64,000 nucleotides of DNA from Bradyrhizobium sp. ORS 278 (GCF_000026145.1 NC_009445.1:1922001-1986000), one strand, 5' to 3'; positions 9,295 through 18,510 are shown, counted from the stretch's first letter. Translations and numbers: made by a program. The notes: generated by a model not told the origin, from the sequence alone.

Positions 9295-9372
9295 AAGTAT
9301 TACAGTAAAATAATATGACTAGTCAGGGCCGAGGTTCCGTGGAATAACGGGCCCGTCAGCCATCGAGGCTGG
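9295..9372 (+). promoter_or_regulatory. AT-rich promoter region with palindrome upstream of the YtfQ-type gene
   Basis: The stretch from 9295 to about 9318 is the most A/T-rich in this part of a GC-rich window and looks like the promoter of the transporter-arabinose operon. Immediately after it lies the perfect 10-bp palindrome TGACTAGTCA (9317-9326), a possible operator. A small hairpin CAGCC-atcga-GGCTG lies at 9358-9372. No clear -35/-10 pair can be assigned by eye. Confidence 0.45.
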
Positions 9373-9443
9373 CAAGAACGGTGCGAAGACACCGCTGTGA
9401 GCGGCGCCGCGCCTAAACAGATACTTTGTGGAGAGAACGCCTA

Positions 9444-10409
9444 ATGACCCTGAAAGCCCTCTTTGCGGCCTCGGCAACGGCCGCCTTGCTGCTTGCGACC
9501 TCCGCCAGCGCCGCTGAGCTGACCGTCGGCTTTTCGCAGATCGGCTCCGAATCCGGCTGGCGCGCCGCCGAGACCTCGGTGTCGAAGTCGGAAGCCACCA
9601 AGCGCAAGATCAATCTGAAGATCGCCGACGCCCAGCAGAAGCAGGAAAACCAGATCAAGGCGATCCGCTCCTTCATCGCTCAGGGCGTGGACGCGATCTT
9701 CCTGGCGCCGGTCGTGGCCTCGGGCTGGGACGCCGTGCTGAAGGAAGCCAAGGAAGCCAAGATCCCGGTCGTGCTGCTCGACCGCGACATCGATCCCTCC
9801 GGCAAGGACCTGTATCTGACCGCCGTCACCTCGGACAGCGTCCATGAGGGCGAGGTCGCCGGCGAGTGGCTCGCCAAGACCGTCGGCGGCAAGGAGTGCC
9901 ACGTCGTCGAGCTGCAGGGCACGGTGGGCGCCAGCGTCGCCACCAACCGCAAGAAGGGTTTTGACGCCGTCATCGCCAAGAACGCCAACCTGAAGGTCGT
10001 GCGCAGCCAGACCGGCGACTTCACCCGTGCCAAGGGCAAGGAAGTGATGGAAAGCTTCATCAAGGCGGAGAACGGCGGCAAGTCGATCTGCGCCGTCTAC
10101 GCCCACAACGACGACATGATGGTCGGCGCGATCCAGGCGATGAAGGAAGCCGGCCTGAAGCCGGGCAAGGACATCCTGACCGTCTCGATCGACGCGGTGC
10201 CGGACATCTTCAAGGCGATCGCGGCCGGAGAGGCCAACGCGACAGTCGAGCTGACGCCGAACATGGCCGGCCCGGCCTTCGATGCGATCGTCGCCTTCAA
10301 GGAGAAGGGCACGGTTCCGCCGAAGTGGATCCAGACCGAGTCGAAGCTCTACACCTCGGCCGACGAGCCGATGAAGGTCTACGACAGCAAGAAGGGCCTG
10401 GGCTACTGA
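9444..10409 (+). CDS. ytfQ: Sugar ABC transporter periplasmic binding protein, YtfQ (galactofuranose) type
   Basis: 321 residues. It has a signal peptide (MTLKALF, an Ala/Leu core, then SASAA) followed by the mature Peripla_BP_4 fold. Blocks GFSQIGSESGWRAAET, GVDAIFLAPVVASGWD and VLLDRDIDP are characteristic of YtfQ, the binding subunit of the galactofuranose importer. The start at MTLK is preferred over an upstream in-frame codon because GGAGAGA lies 9-14 bases before it. It is the first gene of a long operon with its ATPase and two permeases, followed by the GntR regulator and arabinose pathway. The in vivo ligand may be L-arabinofuranose or a related furanose rather than galactofuranose. 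Confidence 0.88.
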   Translation: MTLKALFAASATAALLLATSASAAELTVGFSQIGSESGWRAAETSVSKSEATKRKINLKIADAQQKQENQIKAIRSFIAQGVDAIFLAPVVASGWDAVLKEAKEAKIPVVLLDRDIDPSGKDLYLTAVTSDSVHEGEVAGEWLAKTVGGKECHVVELQGTVGASVATNRKKGFDAVIAKNANLKVVRSQTGDFTRAKGKEVMESFIKAENGGKSICAVYAHNDDMMVGAIQAMKEAGLKPGKDILTVSIDAVPDIFKAIAAGEANATVELTPNMAGPAFDAIVAFKEKGTVPPKWIQTESKLYTSADEPMKVYDSKKGLGY

Positions 10410-10430
10410 GGCCAAGTCTGCGTTGTTGCC

Positions 10431-10546
10431 GTCGTCCTGGCGAACGCCAGGACCCATAACCACCGATGCCGATGAGGACCGCGGTATTGGCCAAGTGCCT
10501 CAATCGACTAGTCCGCGGTATGGGTCCCGGCTTTCGCCGGGACGAC
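10431..10546. repeat. Palindromic dispersed element (REP/BIME-like), copy 1
   Basis: The left arm begins GTCGTCCTGGCGAACGCCAG and runs into GACCCATAA; the right arm starts TATGGGTCCCGG and ends GGGACGAC. The arms are inverted repeats of about 28 bases with three mismatches, and each arm is itself a hairpin. The ends GTCGTCC and GGACCCA are shared with the element at 50317-50436. It fills most of the gap between the binding protein and ATPase genes and may lower downstream expression or stabilise the upstream mRNA. Confidence 0.8.
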
Positions 10547-10618
10547 GGAGATAGCTCGCTGGCGTCCGCGCGTGTCGCGGACGTCGGAATGTTGGCCAAG
10601 TAGTCCGTGTAGTCCTTC

Positions 10619-12169
10619 ATGTCTGATCCCTCAGCTCCGCCGGCGACGCGCCCAGCCCTGCTGGAGATCCGCGGCCTGTCCAAGAGCTTCGGCGCGCTGA
10701 AAGCGCTCGATGGCGTCGATTTCACCCTCGGCGAAGGCGAGATCCACGCGCTGCTCGGCGAGAACGGTGCCGGCAAATCGACCCTGATCAAGGTGGTCAC
10801 CGGCGTGTTCGCGCGCGATGCCGGCACGGTCCGGCTCGCCGGGCGCGAGATCGCGCCGCGCTCGGCCAAGGACGCCGTCGATGCCGGCATCGCCACCGTC
10901 TACCAGGAAGTGAACCTGCTGCCGAACCTGTCGGTGGCGCAGAATCTCTATCTGGGTCGCCAGCCGACGCGCTTTGGCGTCGTACGCGAAGGCGAGATGA
11001 AGCGGCGCGCGCGTGCGATGCTACTGGATTATGGCCTCGACATCGATGTCGGTGCGCCGCTGTCGAGCTACTCGGTCGCGGTCCAGCACATCACGGCTAT
11101 CGCGCGCGCGGTCGATCTCTCCGCGCGGGTGCTCATTCTCGACGAGCCGACCGCGAGCCTCGATCGCCACGAGGTCGAAATCCTCTTCAGCGTGATGCGC
11201 AAGCTGGCAGATCGCGGCATCGGCATCATCTTCGTGAGCCATTTCCTCGATCAGGTCTATGAAATCTGCGACCGCGTCACCGTGCTTCGCAACGGCCGCC
11301 TGATCGGCTCGCGCGACATCACCGACCTGCCGCGGCTCGATCTGATCCGCATGATGCTGGGACGTGAGCTTGCCGAGACCACGCATGAGCGTGCCGCGAG
11401 CCAGCCCGACACGGCGCGCGAGATCTGTGTGAGCTTCAAGGGATTCGGCAAACAGGGCTATGTCGCCCCGTTCGACCTCGAACTGCGCCGCGGCGAGGTC
11501 GTCGGGCTCGCCGGCCTGCTCGGCTCCGGCCGCACCGAGACGGCGCGGCTGGTGTTCGGCGCCGAGCGCGCCGACAGCGGCGAGGCGACGATCGACGGCA
11601 AGACCATCAAGCTGAATTCGCCGCGCGACGGCGCGGGTCTCGGCTTCGGCTATTGCCCGGAGGAGCGCAAGACCGAGGGCATCGTCGCCGATCTCACCGT
11701 GCGCGAGAACATCGTGCTGGCGCTGCAGGCGCGGCGCGGGCTGCACCGGCCGCTGTCGCGGCGCGAGCAGGACGAGATCGCGATGCGCTACATCCGCATG
11801 CTCGACATCCGGCCGCCGGATCCGGAGCGGCCGATCGGGCTGCTGTCGGGCGGCAACCAGCAGAAGGCGCTGCTGGCGCGTTGGCTCGCGACCTCGCCGA
11901 AGCTGCTGGTGCTCGACGAGCCCACGCGCGGCATCGACGTCGGGGCGCATGCCGAGATCATCCGTCTCGTCCGCGAGCTGTGCGAGCAGGGCCTGGCGCT
12001 GCTCGTGATCTCCTCCGAGCTCGATGAGATCGTGACCTACTCGAACCGCGTCGTCGTGCTGCGGGACCGCGCGCATGTCGAGGAGCTGAAGGGCGACGCG
12101 GTCGAGGTCTCGAGCATTCTCGCGGCGATCGCCGCCGACACCGCGCCGGCGCAAGAGGCCGCATCATGA
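10619..12169 (+). CDS. ytfR: Sugar ABC transporter ATPase with two nucleotide-binding domains, YtfR type
   Basis: 516 residues. Domain 1 has Walker A GENGAGKST and Walker B LILDEPTAS. Domain 2 has the degenerate Walker A GLLGSGRTE, signature LSGGNQQK and Walker B LLVLDEPTRGID. This asymmetry (intact N-terminal, altered C-terminal P-loop) is the rule in the RbsA/XylG/YtfR group. It energises the importer formed with the YtfQ-type binding protein and the two following permeases. The ATG at the beginning of MSDPSAPP has no strong ribosome site. It follows a REP-like element, and its stop overlaps the next start (ATGA). Confidence 0.92.
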   Translation: MSDPSAPPATRPALLEIRGLSKSFGALKALDGVDFTLGEGEIHALLGENGAGKSTLIKVVTGVFARDAGTVRLAGREIAPRSAKDAVDAGIATVYQEVNLLPNLSVAQNLYLGRQPTRFGVVREGEMKRRARAMLLDYGLDIDVGAPLSSYSVAVQHITAIARAVDLSARVLILDEPTASLDRHEVEILFSVMRKLADRGIGIIFVSHFLDQVYEICDRVTVLRNGRLIGSRDITDLPRLDLIRMMLGRELAETTHERAASQPDTAREICVSFKGFGKQGYVAPFDLELRRGEVVGLAGLLGSGRTETARLVFGAERADSGEATIDGKTIKLNSPRDGAGLGFGYCPEERKTEGIVADLTVRENIVLALQARRGLHRPLSRREQDEIAMRYIRMLDIRPPDPERPIGLLSGGNQQKALLARWLATSPKLLVLDEPTRGIDVGAHAEIIRLVRELCEQGLALLVISSELDEIVTYSNRVVVLRDRAHVEELKGDAVEVSSILAAIAADTAPAQEAAS

Positions 12170-13158
12170 CGCTCCGCATTCCCCGCCGCGGCATGGCGCA
12201 GGCGCTGGCGCTGATCGTCATCCTGATGATCGATCGCCTGGTGTCGCCGCAGTTCTTCAACCTGCATCTGCAGGACGGGCGGCTGTTCGGCAGCGTGATC
12301 GACGTGCTCAACCGCGGCACCCCCGTGGCGCTGCTGTCGCTCGGCATGGTGCTGGTGATCGCCACCGGCGGCATCGATCTCTCGGTCGGCGCGGTCATGG
12401 CGATCGCGGGCGCCACTGCGGCCAGCCTCGCCGATACTCATTCCTTGCCGGTGGTGATTGCCTCCGCGCTCGCCGTCGGCCTTGCCTGCGGCTTGTGGAA
12501 CGGCATCCTCGTCGCCGTGCTGCGCATCCAGCCGATCGTCGCCACCCTGATCCTGATGGTCGCGGGCCGCGGCATCGCGCAGCTGATCACCGAGGGCCGC
12601 ATCGTCACCTTCACCTCGCCTGATCTCGTCTGGATGGGCAACGGCGCCGTCCTCGGCCTGCCGACCCCGGTGGTGATCGCCCTGGGCATGCTGCTGGTGA
12701 CGGCCGCGGTCGTACGCGGCAGCGCGCTCGGCCTGCTGATCGAGGCGACCGGCGGCAACGCCCGCGCCAGCGAGCTGTCGGGTGTCGGCACCCGCGCCAT
12801 GATCCTGTCGGTCTATGTCTGGTGCGGCCTGTGCGCGTCGCTCGCCGGCGTGATCGCCGCGGCGGACATCATGGGCGCCGATGCCAACAACGCCGGGCTC
12901 TGGCTGGAGCTCGACGCCATCCTCGCGGTCGTGATCGGCGGCACCTCGCTGTTCGGCGGCCGCTTCAGCCTGGTGCTGGCGGTGGCCGGCGCGTTGATCA
13001 TCCAGGCCATGAACACCGGCATTCTGCTCTCCGGCTATCCGCCGGAGCTCAATCTGCTGGTCAAGGCCGTCGTCGTGCTCGCCGTGCTGCTGGCGCAGTC
13101 GCCGCGGCTCGGCGATCTCTCGCGCTTCACCGCGCGCTGGCGGAGGACCAAGCCATGA
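12166..13158 (+). CDS. ytfT: Sugar ABC transporter permease, YtfT type
   Basis: 330 residues with about eight to ten transmembrane segments of the BPD_transp_2 (ribose-type) permease family. The motif ATGGIDLSVGAVMAIAG is the hallmark of this family, and GTSLFGGRFS lies near the C-terminal third. It overlaps the ATPase gene by four bases and the second permease gene by four, indicating a heteromeric membrane domain translated in order. Confidence 0.91.
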   Translation: MTLRIPRRGMAQALALIVILMIDRLVSPQFFNLHLQDGRLFGSVIDVLNRGTPVALLSLGMVLVIATGGIDLSVGAVMAIAGATAASLADTHSLPVVIASALAVGLACGLWNGILVAVLRIQPIVATLILMVAGRGIAQLITEGRIVTFTSPDLVWMGNGAVLGLPTPVVIALGMLLVTAAVVRGSALGLLIEATGGNARASELSGVGTRAMILSVYVWCGLCASLAGVIAAADIMGADANNAGLWLELDAILAVVIGGTSLFGGRFSLVLAVAGALIIQAMNTGILLSGYPPELNLLVKAVVVLAVLLAQSPRLGDLSRFTARWRRTKP

Positions 13159-14165
13159 AGGCGTCGACCCCGGTTGCGATCACCGCCTTCGTGCTGGTCG
13201 CCGGCTTCGCGCTGTGCGCGCTGCAATTCCCGAATATCGCCTCGACCCGGGTGGTGGCCAATCTGCTCACCGACAACGCCTTCCTCGGCATCGTCGCGGC
13301 CGGCATGACCTTCGTCATCATTTCCGGCGGCATCGATCTCTCGGTCGGCTCGGTGATCGGCTTCACCACCGTGTTCGTGGCGCTGGCCGTCGAGCGCTGG
13401 GGCATTCCGCCGTTCGCGGCGTTTGCGCTGGTGCTCGTTCTGTGCGCGCTGTTTGGCGCCGCCATGGGCGCCGTGATCCACGTCTTCGAGCTGCCGCCGT
13501 TCATCGTCACGCTCGCCGGCATGTTCCTCGCGCGTGGCGTCAGCTTCCTGCTCTCGACCGAGTCGATCCCGATCACCGCGCCGATCTACAGCGCTGTTTC
13601 GGATTTTGCGATCCGGCTGCCCGGCGGCGGGCGGCTCACCGCGATCGCGATCGCGATGCTCGTCATCCTGGTGCTCTGCGCACTGCTGCTGCACCTGACG
13701 CGGTTCGGCGCCAACGTCTATGCCCTCGGCGGCAGCCGTGCTGCCACCGCACTGATGGGCATCCCCGTCGGGCCGATGACCATCCGGATCTATATGTTGT
13801 CCAGCGTGCTTGCGGGCCTCGCGGGCATGGTCTTCTCCTTCTATACCGCTGCCGGATATTCGCTGTCGGCTGTCGGCGTCGAACTCGACACGATCGCGGC
13901 GGTCGTGATCGGCGGAACCTTATTGACGGGCGGGCAAGGCTCCGTCATCGGTACCTTCCTTGGCGTCCTGATCCAGGGCATGATCCAGACCTACATCAAT
14001 TTCGACGGGACGCTGTCGAGCTGGTGGACCAAGATCGCGACGGGGGTTCTGTTGTTCGTCTTCATTGCGCTGCAGCAAGGTCTGATGGCGCTCGCGCGCC
14101 GCTCGTCGCTTAAACCGGCAGGGACCAGGCTTGCGGAGGCCAGGCCGGCCGGGGCGCCGACATGA
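13155..14165 (+). CDS. yjfF: Sugar ABC transporter permease, YjfF type
   Basis: 336 residues, second permease of the same importer. It has the family motif SGGIDLSVGSVIGFTT, then PPFIVTLAGMFLARG and GGTLLTGGQGSVIGT. YtfT and YjfF form the unusual two-permease arrangement of galactofuranose-type transporters; finding both here supports a YtfQRT-YjfF assignment over a ribose system. The ATG overlaps the ytfT stop. A much longer frame through this region starting inside ytfT is rejected. Confidence 0.91.
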   Translation: MKASTPVAITAFVLVAGFALCALQFPNIASTRVVANLLTDNAFLGIVAAGMTFVIISGGIDLSVGSVIGFTTVFVALAVERWGIPPFAAFALVLVLCALFGAAMGAVIHVFELPPFIVTLAGMFLARGVSFLLSTESIPITAPIYSAVSDFAIRLPGGGRLTAIAIAMLVILVLCALLLHLTRFGANVYALGGSRAATALMGIPVGPMTIRIYMLSSVLAGLAGMVFSFYTAAGYSLSAVGVELDTIAAVVIGGTLLTGGQGSVIGTFLGVLIQGMIQTYINFDGTLSSWWTKIATGVLLFVFIALQQGLMALARRSSLKPAGTRLAEARPAGAPT

Positions 14166-14905
14166 CGTCGCCGCATATCGTCTCGATTCCGACCCGACGC
14201 GCCCATTCCAACCACGCCGAGGTCGCCCGCAGCATCGGTATCGACATCATCTCGGGCCGCCTCGGCGAGGGGGCGCGTCTGCCGGGCGATGCCGAGCTGA
14301 CGGCGACGTTCGGCGTCTCCAGGCCGGTGCTGCGTGAGAGCGTGAAGACGCTGGTCGCGAAGGGGCTGCTTTCAACCAAGGCGCGCGTCGGCACCGTGGT
14401 GCGCGAGCGCGCGGCCTGGAACATGTTCGATCCGGACGTGCTGGCGTGGCATCTCGACGCGGGAATCGACAAGCGCTTCCTCGCGGACCTTGCGGAGATC
14501 CGGCTGGCCATCGAGCCGCGCGCCGCCGCGCTGGCGGCTGAACGGCGCAGCGAGGACGACATTGCCGCGATGCGCAAGGCGATGGCGCAGATGGAGCGCG
14601 AGCCGTCGACCTCGGTGGCCTTTGCTGAAGCCGATCTGGCGCTGCACATCGCGGTCGCCAACGCCTCCGGCAATCCCTTCATGCGCTCGATCGGCGCGGT
14701 CATCGAGGCCGCGCTGCGCGCCTCCTTCGTGCTCAGCGCGCCGGTCGAGATCGCCGATCGCGACACCGTTCTGGTCTGGCACCAGCGCATCATCGATGCG
14801 ATCGCCGACGGCAATCCCGAGGGCGCCTCGGAAGCCATGATCGAAGTCATCTATAACGGCCGGCGGCGTCATGCGCAGTCGGCTGCACGAACGGACCAGG
14901 AATGA
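14162..14905 (+). CDS. GntR-family transcriptional regulator, FadR subfamily
   Basis: 247 residues. An N-terminal winged helix-turn-helix (about residues 18-85) shows LGEGARLPGDAELTATFGVS and RPVLRESVKTLVAKGLL. The C-terminal FCD all-helical ligand domain contains FLADLAEIRLAIEPRAAALAA and paired His residues suited to a metal-bound carboxylate effector. FadR-type members often sense sugar acids. It lies inside the operon, overlapping both the permease and the arabonate dehydratase genes, so it probably controls this operon in response to arabonate or a downstream keto acid. The effector is inferred. Confidence 0.88.
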   Translation: MTSPHIVSIPTRRAHSNHAEVARSIGIDIISGRLGEGARLPGDAELTATFGVSRPVLRESVKTLVAKGLLSTKARVGTVVRERAAWNMFDPDVLAWHLDAGIDKRFLADLAEIRLAIEPRAAALAAERRSEDDIAAMRKAMAQMEREPSTSVAFAEADLALHIAVANASGNPFMRSIGAVIEAALRASFVLSAPVEIADRDTVLVWHQRIIDAIADGNPEGASEAMIEVIYNGRRRHAQSAARTDQE

Positions 14906-16638
14906 GCAACGACAAGTCAGACAAGCAGCTGCGCAGCCAGGCGTGGTTCGGCCGCCAGGACAAGATGGGCTTCTATTATCGCTCGTTCCTCAAGAACAGC
15001 GGCACGCCGCAGGATCGATTCGAAGGCCGTCCGGTCATCGGCATCTGCAACACCTGGTCGGAGCTGACGCCCTGCAACGCGCATTTCCGTGTCATCGCCG
15101 AGCACGTCCGCCAGGGCGTGCTCGATGCCGGCGGGTACCCACTCGAATTCCCGGTCTCCTCGCTCGGCGAGGTGACGATGCGCCCGACCGCGATGCTGTT
15201 CCGCAACCTCGCCTCGATGGATGTCGAGGAGGCGATCCGCGCGCATCCGCTGGACGGCGTCGTGCTGTTGATGGGCTGTGACAAGACCACGCCGGCGCTG
15301 TTGATGGGCGCGGCCTCGGCCGACCTGCCGGCGATCGGCGTCTCCGGCGGGCCGCAGTTGCGCGGCGTTTATCGCGGCCAGATCATCGGCTCCGGCACCA
15401 ACATCATCTCGATGAGCGAGCAACTGCGCGCCGGCGAGATCACCTTGAAGGAATTCCACGAGGCCGAGGCCGGCATGAACCGCTCCGCTGGCAGCTGCAT
15501 GACCATGGGCACGGCCTCGACGATGGCCTCGATGGTCGAGGCGCTCGGCATCGGCCTGCCGGAGAATGCCGCGATTCCCGCCGCCGACGCGCGCCGCAAC
15601 CTGCTCGCGCGCATGGCCGGCCGGCGCATTGTCGAGATGGTTAACGAAGACCTCAAGCCGTCGGACATTCTCACCCGCCAAGCATTCGAGAATGCGATCC
15701 GCACGCTGGCCGCGATCGGCGGCTCGACCAATGCGGTCGTGCACCTGCTCGCAATCGCGGGCCGCGTCGGCGTCGAGCTTTCGCTGGACGATTTCGACCG
15801 GCTGTGCCGCGACGTGCACTGCCTCGTCGATCTGATGCCGTCGGGCCGCTTCCTGATGGAGGATTTCTACTACGCCGGCGGTCTGCCGGCGGTGCTGCGC
15901 GCGCTCGGCGAGCGCGGCCTGCTGCACAAGGACGCGCGCACGGTCAACGGCAAGACGCTGTGGGAGAACGTCTCCGAAGCGCCGAACTACAATGCCGAGG
16001 TGATCACGCCGTTCGAGACGCCGTTCAAGACCGAGGCCGGCATCGCGATCCTCACCGGCAACCTCGCGCCGAACGGCGCGGTCATCAAGCCGTCGGCGGC
16101 CTCGCCGGAGCTGATGAACCACACGGGACGCGCGGTGGTGTTCGAGAGCGTCGAGGAGATGCATGACGCTGTTGACGACGACACTCTCGACATCGACGCC
16201 TCCTGCATCATGGTGCTGAAGAACTGCGGGCCGAAGGGCTATCCGGGCATGGCCGAGGTCGGCAACATGCCGCTGCCTGCAAAAGTGCTGCGCCAGGGTG
16301 TGCGCGACATGATCCGCATTTCAGACGCGCGGATGTCCGGCACTGCCTACGGGACGGTGGTGCTGCATGTCGCACCGGAGGCCACCGTCGGCGGACCGCT
16401 GGCGCTGGTGAAGAACGGCGACATGATCACGCTCGACGTGCCCGGCCGTCGGCTGCATCTGCATGTCAGCGACGAGGAGCTGGCCGCGCGCCGCGCCGCC
16501 TGGACGCCGCCGAAGCCGCACGCGGAGCGGGGCTATCAGAAGCTCTACATCGATCACGTGCTGCAGGCCGATCGCGGCGTGGATTTCGACTTCCTGGTCG
16601 GCCGCACCGGCTCGCCGGTGCCGCGCGACAATCACTAA
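14902..16638 (+). CDS. araC: L-arabonate dehydratase (IlvD/Edd family)
   Basis: 578 residues, the normal length for pentonate dehydratases. The Fe-S ligand cysteines are at C58, C126 and C199 (blocks TWSELTPCNAHFR, GCDKTTPA, AGSCMTMGT), and the catalytic serine is S479 in DARMSGTAYG. These lie one residue before the positions I recall for Rhizobium leguminosarum L-arabinonate dehydratase. It converts L-arabonate to 2-keto-3-deoxy-L-arabonate. The neighbouring dehydratase, dehydrogenase and lactonase fit the same route. Related enzymes also accept D-fuconate or D-galactonate, so some breadth is likely. The symbol follows Azospirillum usage and is not the E. coli AraC regulator. Confidence 0.9.
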   Translation: MSNDKSDKQLRSQAWFGRQDKMGFYYRSFLKNSGTPQDRFEGRPVIGICNTWSELTPCNAHFRVIAEHVRQGVLDAGGYPLEFPVSSLGEVTMRPTAMLFRNLASMDVEEAIRAHPLDGVVLLMGCDKTTPALLMGAASADLPAIGVSGGPQLRGVYRGQIIGSGTNIISMSEQLRAGEITLKEFHEAEAGMNRSAGSCMTMGTASTMASMVEALGIGLPENAAIPAADARRNLLARMAGRRIVEMVNEDLKPSDILTRQAFENAIRTLAAIGGSTNAVVHLLAIAGRVGVELSLDDFDRLCRDVHCLVDLMPSGRFLMEDFYYAGGLPAVLRALGERGLLHKDARTVNGKTLWENVSEAPNYNAEVITPFETPFKTEAGIAILTGNLAPNGAVIKPSAASPELMNHTGRAVVFESVEEMHDAVDDDTLDIDASCIMVLKNCGPKGYPGMAEVGNMPLPAKVLRQGVRDMIRISDARMSGTAYGTVVLHVAPEATVGGPLALVKNGDMITLDVPGRRLHLHVSDEELAARRAAWTPPKPHAERGYQKLYIDHVLQADRGVDFDFLVGRTGSPVPRDNH

Positions 16639-16647
16639 GAGGTGCCC

Positions 16648-17577
16648 ATGACCGCTTCATCCAGAAAGCTTTACAAGGGCGTCTTCCCGGTCGCGCCGAC
16701 CATCTTCGACGCCGACGGCCGTCTCGACCTCGAGGGCCAGAAGCGCGCGATCGACTTCATGATCGATGCCGGTTCGCACGGCATCTGCATCCTCGCGAAT
16801 TTCTCCGAGCAGTTCGTGCTGACCGACGACGAGCGCGATCTCGTCATGACGACGGTGCTGGAGCATGTCGCCGGCCGCGTGCCGGTGATCGTCACCACCA
16901 CGCATTTCTCGACCTTCGTCTGTGCCGAGCGCTCGCGCCGCGCGCAGGACAAGGGCGCCGCGATGGTCATGGTGATGCCGCCCTATCACGGCGCCACCTT
17001 CCGCGTGCCCGACAGCTCGATCTACGAGTTCTATCGCGGCGTGTCGGATGCGATCTCGATCCCGATCATGGTGCAGGACGCGCCGGTCGCGGGCACCCCG
17101 CTGTCGGTGCCGCTGCTCGCGCGCATGGCCAAGGAGATCGAGAACCTCGCTTATTTCAAGATCGAGGTGCCGCGCGCCGCCGACAAGCTGCGCGCGCTGA
17201 TCGAGGCGGGCGGCGCTGACATCCAGGGCCCGTGGGACGGCGAGGAGGCGATCACCCTGATGGCCGATCTCGATGCCGGCGCGACCGGCGCGATGACCGG
17301 CGGCGGCTATCCCGACGGCATCAGAAAGATCATCGATCCCTATTTCGCAGGCGATCGCGACGCTGCTGCCGCGGCCTATGAGCGCTGGCTGCCGCTGATC
17401 AACTACGAGAACCGGCAGTGCGGGCTTGCGACCTGCAAGATCCTGATGAAGGAGGGCGGCGTGATCAAGCACGACACGCTGCGCAGCCCCCAGCCGCCGA
17501 TCCACCCGGCCACCCAAAAGGGCCTGATCGAGATCGCGCGCCGGCTCGACCCGCTCGTGCTGCGCTGGGGACGCTGA
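16648..17577 (+). CDS. araD: 2-keto-3-deoxy-L-arabonate dehydratase (DapA/NAL family)
   Basis: 309 residues, the length of the Azospirillum brasilense enzyme. The TIM-barrel class I aldolase fold has its Schiff-base lysine at K171 in NLAYFKIEVPRA, the same number I recall for the Azospirillum protein. Other blocks are GVFPVAPTIFDADGRLD and SHGICILANFSEQF. It dehydrates 2-keto-3-deoxy-L-arabonate to alpha-ketoglutarate semialdehyde rather than cleaving it. I chose the ATG with AAGAGG five bases upstream; a GTG two codons earlier overlaps that ribosome site. It lies nine bases after the arabonate dehydratase. Confidence 0.92.
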   Translation: MTASSRKLYKGVFPVAPTIFDADGRLDLEGQKRAIDFMIDAGSHGICILANFSEQFVLTDDERDLVMTTVLEHVAGRVPVIVTTTHFSTFVCAERSRRAQDKGAAMVMVMPPYHGATFRVPDSSIYEFYRGVSDAISIPIMVQDAPVAGTPLSVPLLARMAKEIENLAYFKIEVPRAADKLRALIEAGGADIQGPWDGEEAITLMADLDAGATGAMTGGGYPDGIRKIIDPYFAGDRDAAAAAYERWLPLINYENRQCGLATCKILMKEGGVIKHDTLRSPQPPIHPATQKGLIEIARRLDPLVLRWGR

Positions 17578-17580
17578 GCC

Positions 17581-18507
17581 ATGAGCGAGCTTCGTGTCGC
17601 CATCGTCGGCTTCGGCAAGATCGCCAGGGATCAGCACGTGCCGGCAATCGCCGCCACCGAGGGCGTGACCCTGACGGCGGTGGCGAGCCGCAACGCGTCG
17701 CTGCCCGGCCTGCCGCATTTCGGCTCGATCGAGGAACTGTTGCGCGACGGGCCGGAGATCGACGCGGTCTCGCTGTGCACGCCGCCGCAGGTGCGCCGCG
17801 CCCAGGCATTGGTCGCGCTCGAGGCCGGCAAGCATGTGATGCTGGAGAAGCCGCCGGGCGCCGCCGTGAGCGAGCTCGATCCGCTGATCGCGCTGGCCGC
17901 CAACAAGCAGCGCACGTTGTTCGCGACCTGGCATTCGCGCTACGCGCCGGCCGTCGAGCCTGCGCGCGAATGGTTGGCTTCGCGCGAGATCCGCAGCGTG
18001 CGGATCGACTGGAAGGAAGACGTCCGCGTCTGGCATCCCGGGCAGGCCTGGATCTGGGAGCCGGGCGGGCTCGGCGTGTTCGATCCCGGCATCAACGCTC
18101 TGTCGATCCTGACGCGCATCCTGCCCGAGCCGGTGTTCGTCACCGAGGCCGAGTTGGCGTTCCCGTCGAACTGCCAGGCGCCGATCGCGGCCAATTTGTC
18201 GATGTCCACGGCCAGCGATCTGCCGATCGCGGCCGAGTTCGACTTCCGCCAGACCGGGCCGCAGAGCTGGGACATCCGCATCGAGACCGACGCCGGTCAG
18301 CTCAAGCTCTCGCTCGGCGGCGCGCGCATGTCGGCCGACGACCAGGTGATGGTCGACGAAAAGGAGCGTGAATATCCTGGCCTGTATCATCGCTTCGTCG
18401 AGCTGACGAAGAGCGGGACAAGCGACGTGGATCTCGCGCCGCTGCGGCTCGTGGCCGACGCCTTCCTGCTCGGCCGCCGCGCGGTCGTCGAGCCGTTCGA
18501 GGACTGA
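17581..18507 (+). CDS. araA: L-arabinose 1-dehydrogenase (Gfo/Idh/MocA family)
   Basis: 308 residues. The Rossmann motif is VGFGKIARDQHVPAI, followed by VSLCTPPQVR and the family E-K-P at residues 89-91. Catalytic K90, D168 and N172 lie exactly one residue before K91, D169 and N173 as I recall them for A. brasilense L-arabinose 1-dehydrogenase, and the block WIWEPGGLGVFDPGINALS is near-identical to that enzyme. It oxidises L-arabinose (and often D-galactose) to the lactone with NAD(P)+. It begins three bases after the araD stop. The symbol follows Azospirillum usage, not E. coli arabinose isomerase. Confidence 0.92.
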   Translation: MSELRVAIVGFGKIARDQHVPAIAATEGVTLTAVASRNASLPGLPHFGSIEELLRDGPEIDAVSLCTPPQVRRAQALVALEAGKHVMLEKPPGAAVSELDPLIALAANKQRTLFATWHSRYAPAVEPAREWLASREIRSVRIDWKEDVRVWHPGQAWIWEPGGLGVFDPGINALSILTRILPEPVFVTEAELAFPSNCQAPIAANLSMSTASDLPIAAEFDFRQTGPQSWDIRIETDAGQLKLSLGGARMSADDQVMVDEKEREYPGLYHRFVELTKSGTSDVDLAPLRLVADAFLLGRRAVVEPFED

Positions 18508-18510
18508 ATC

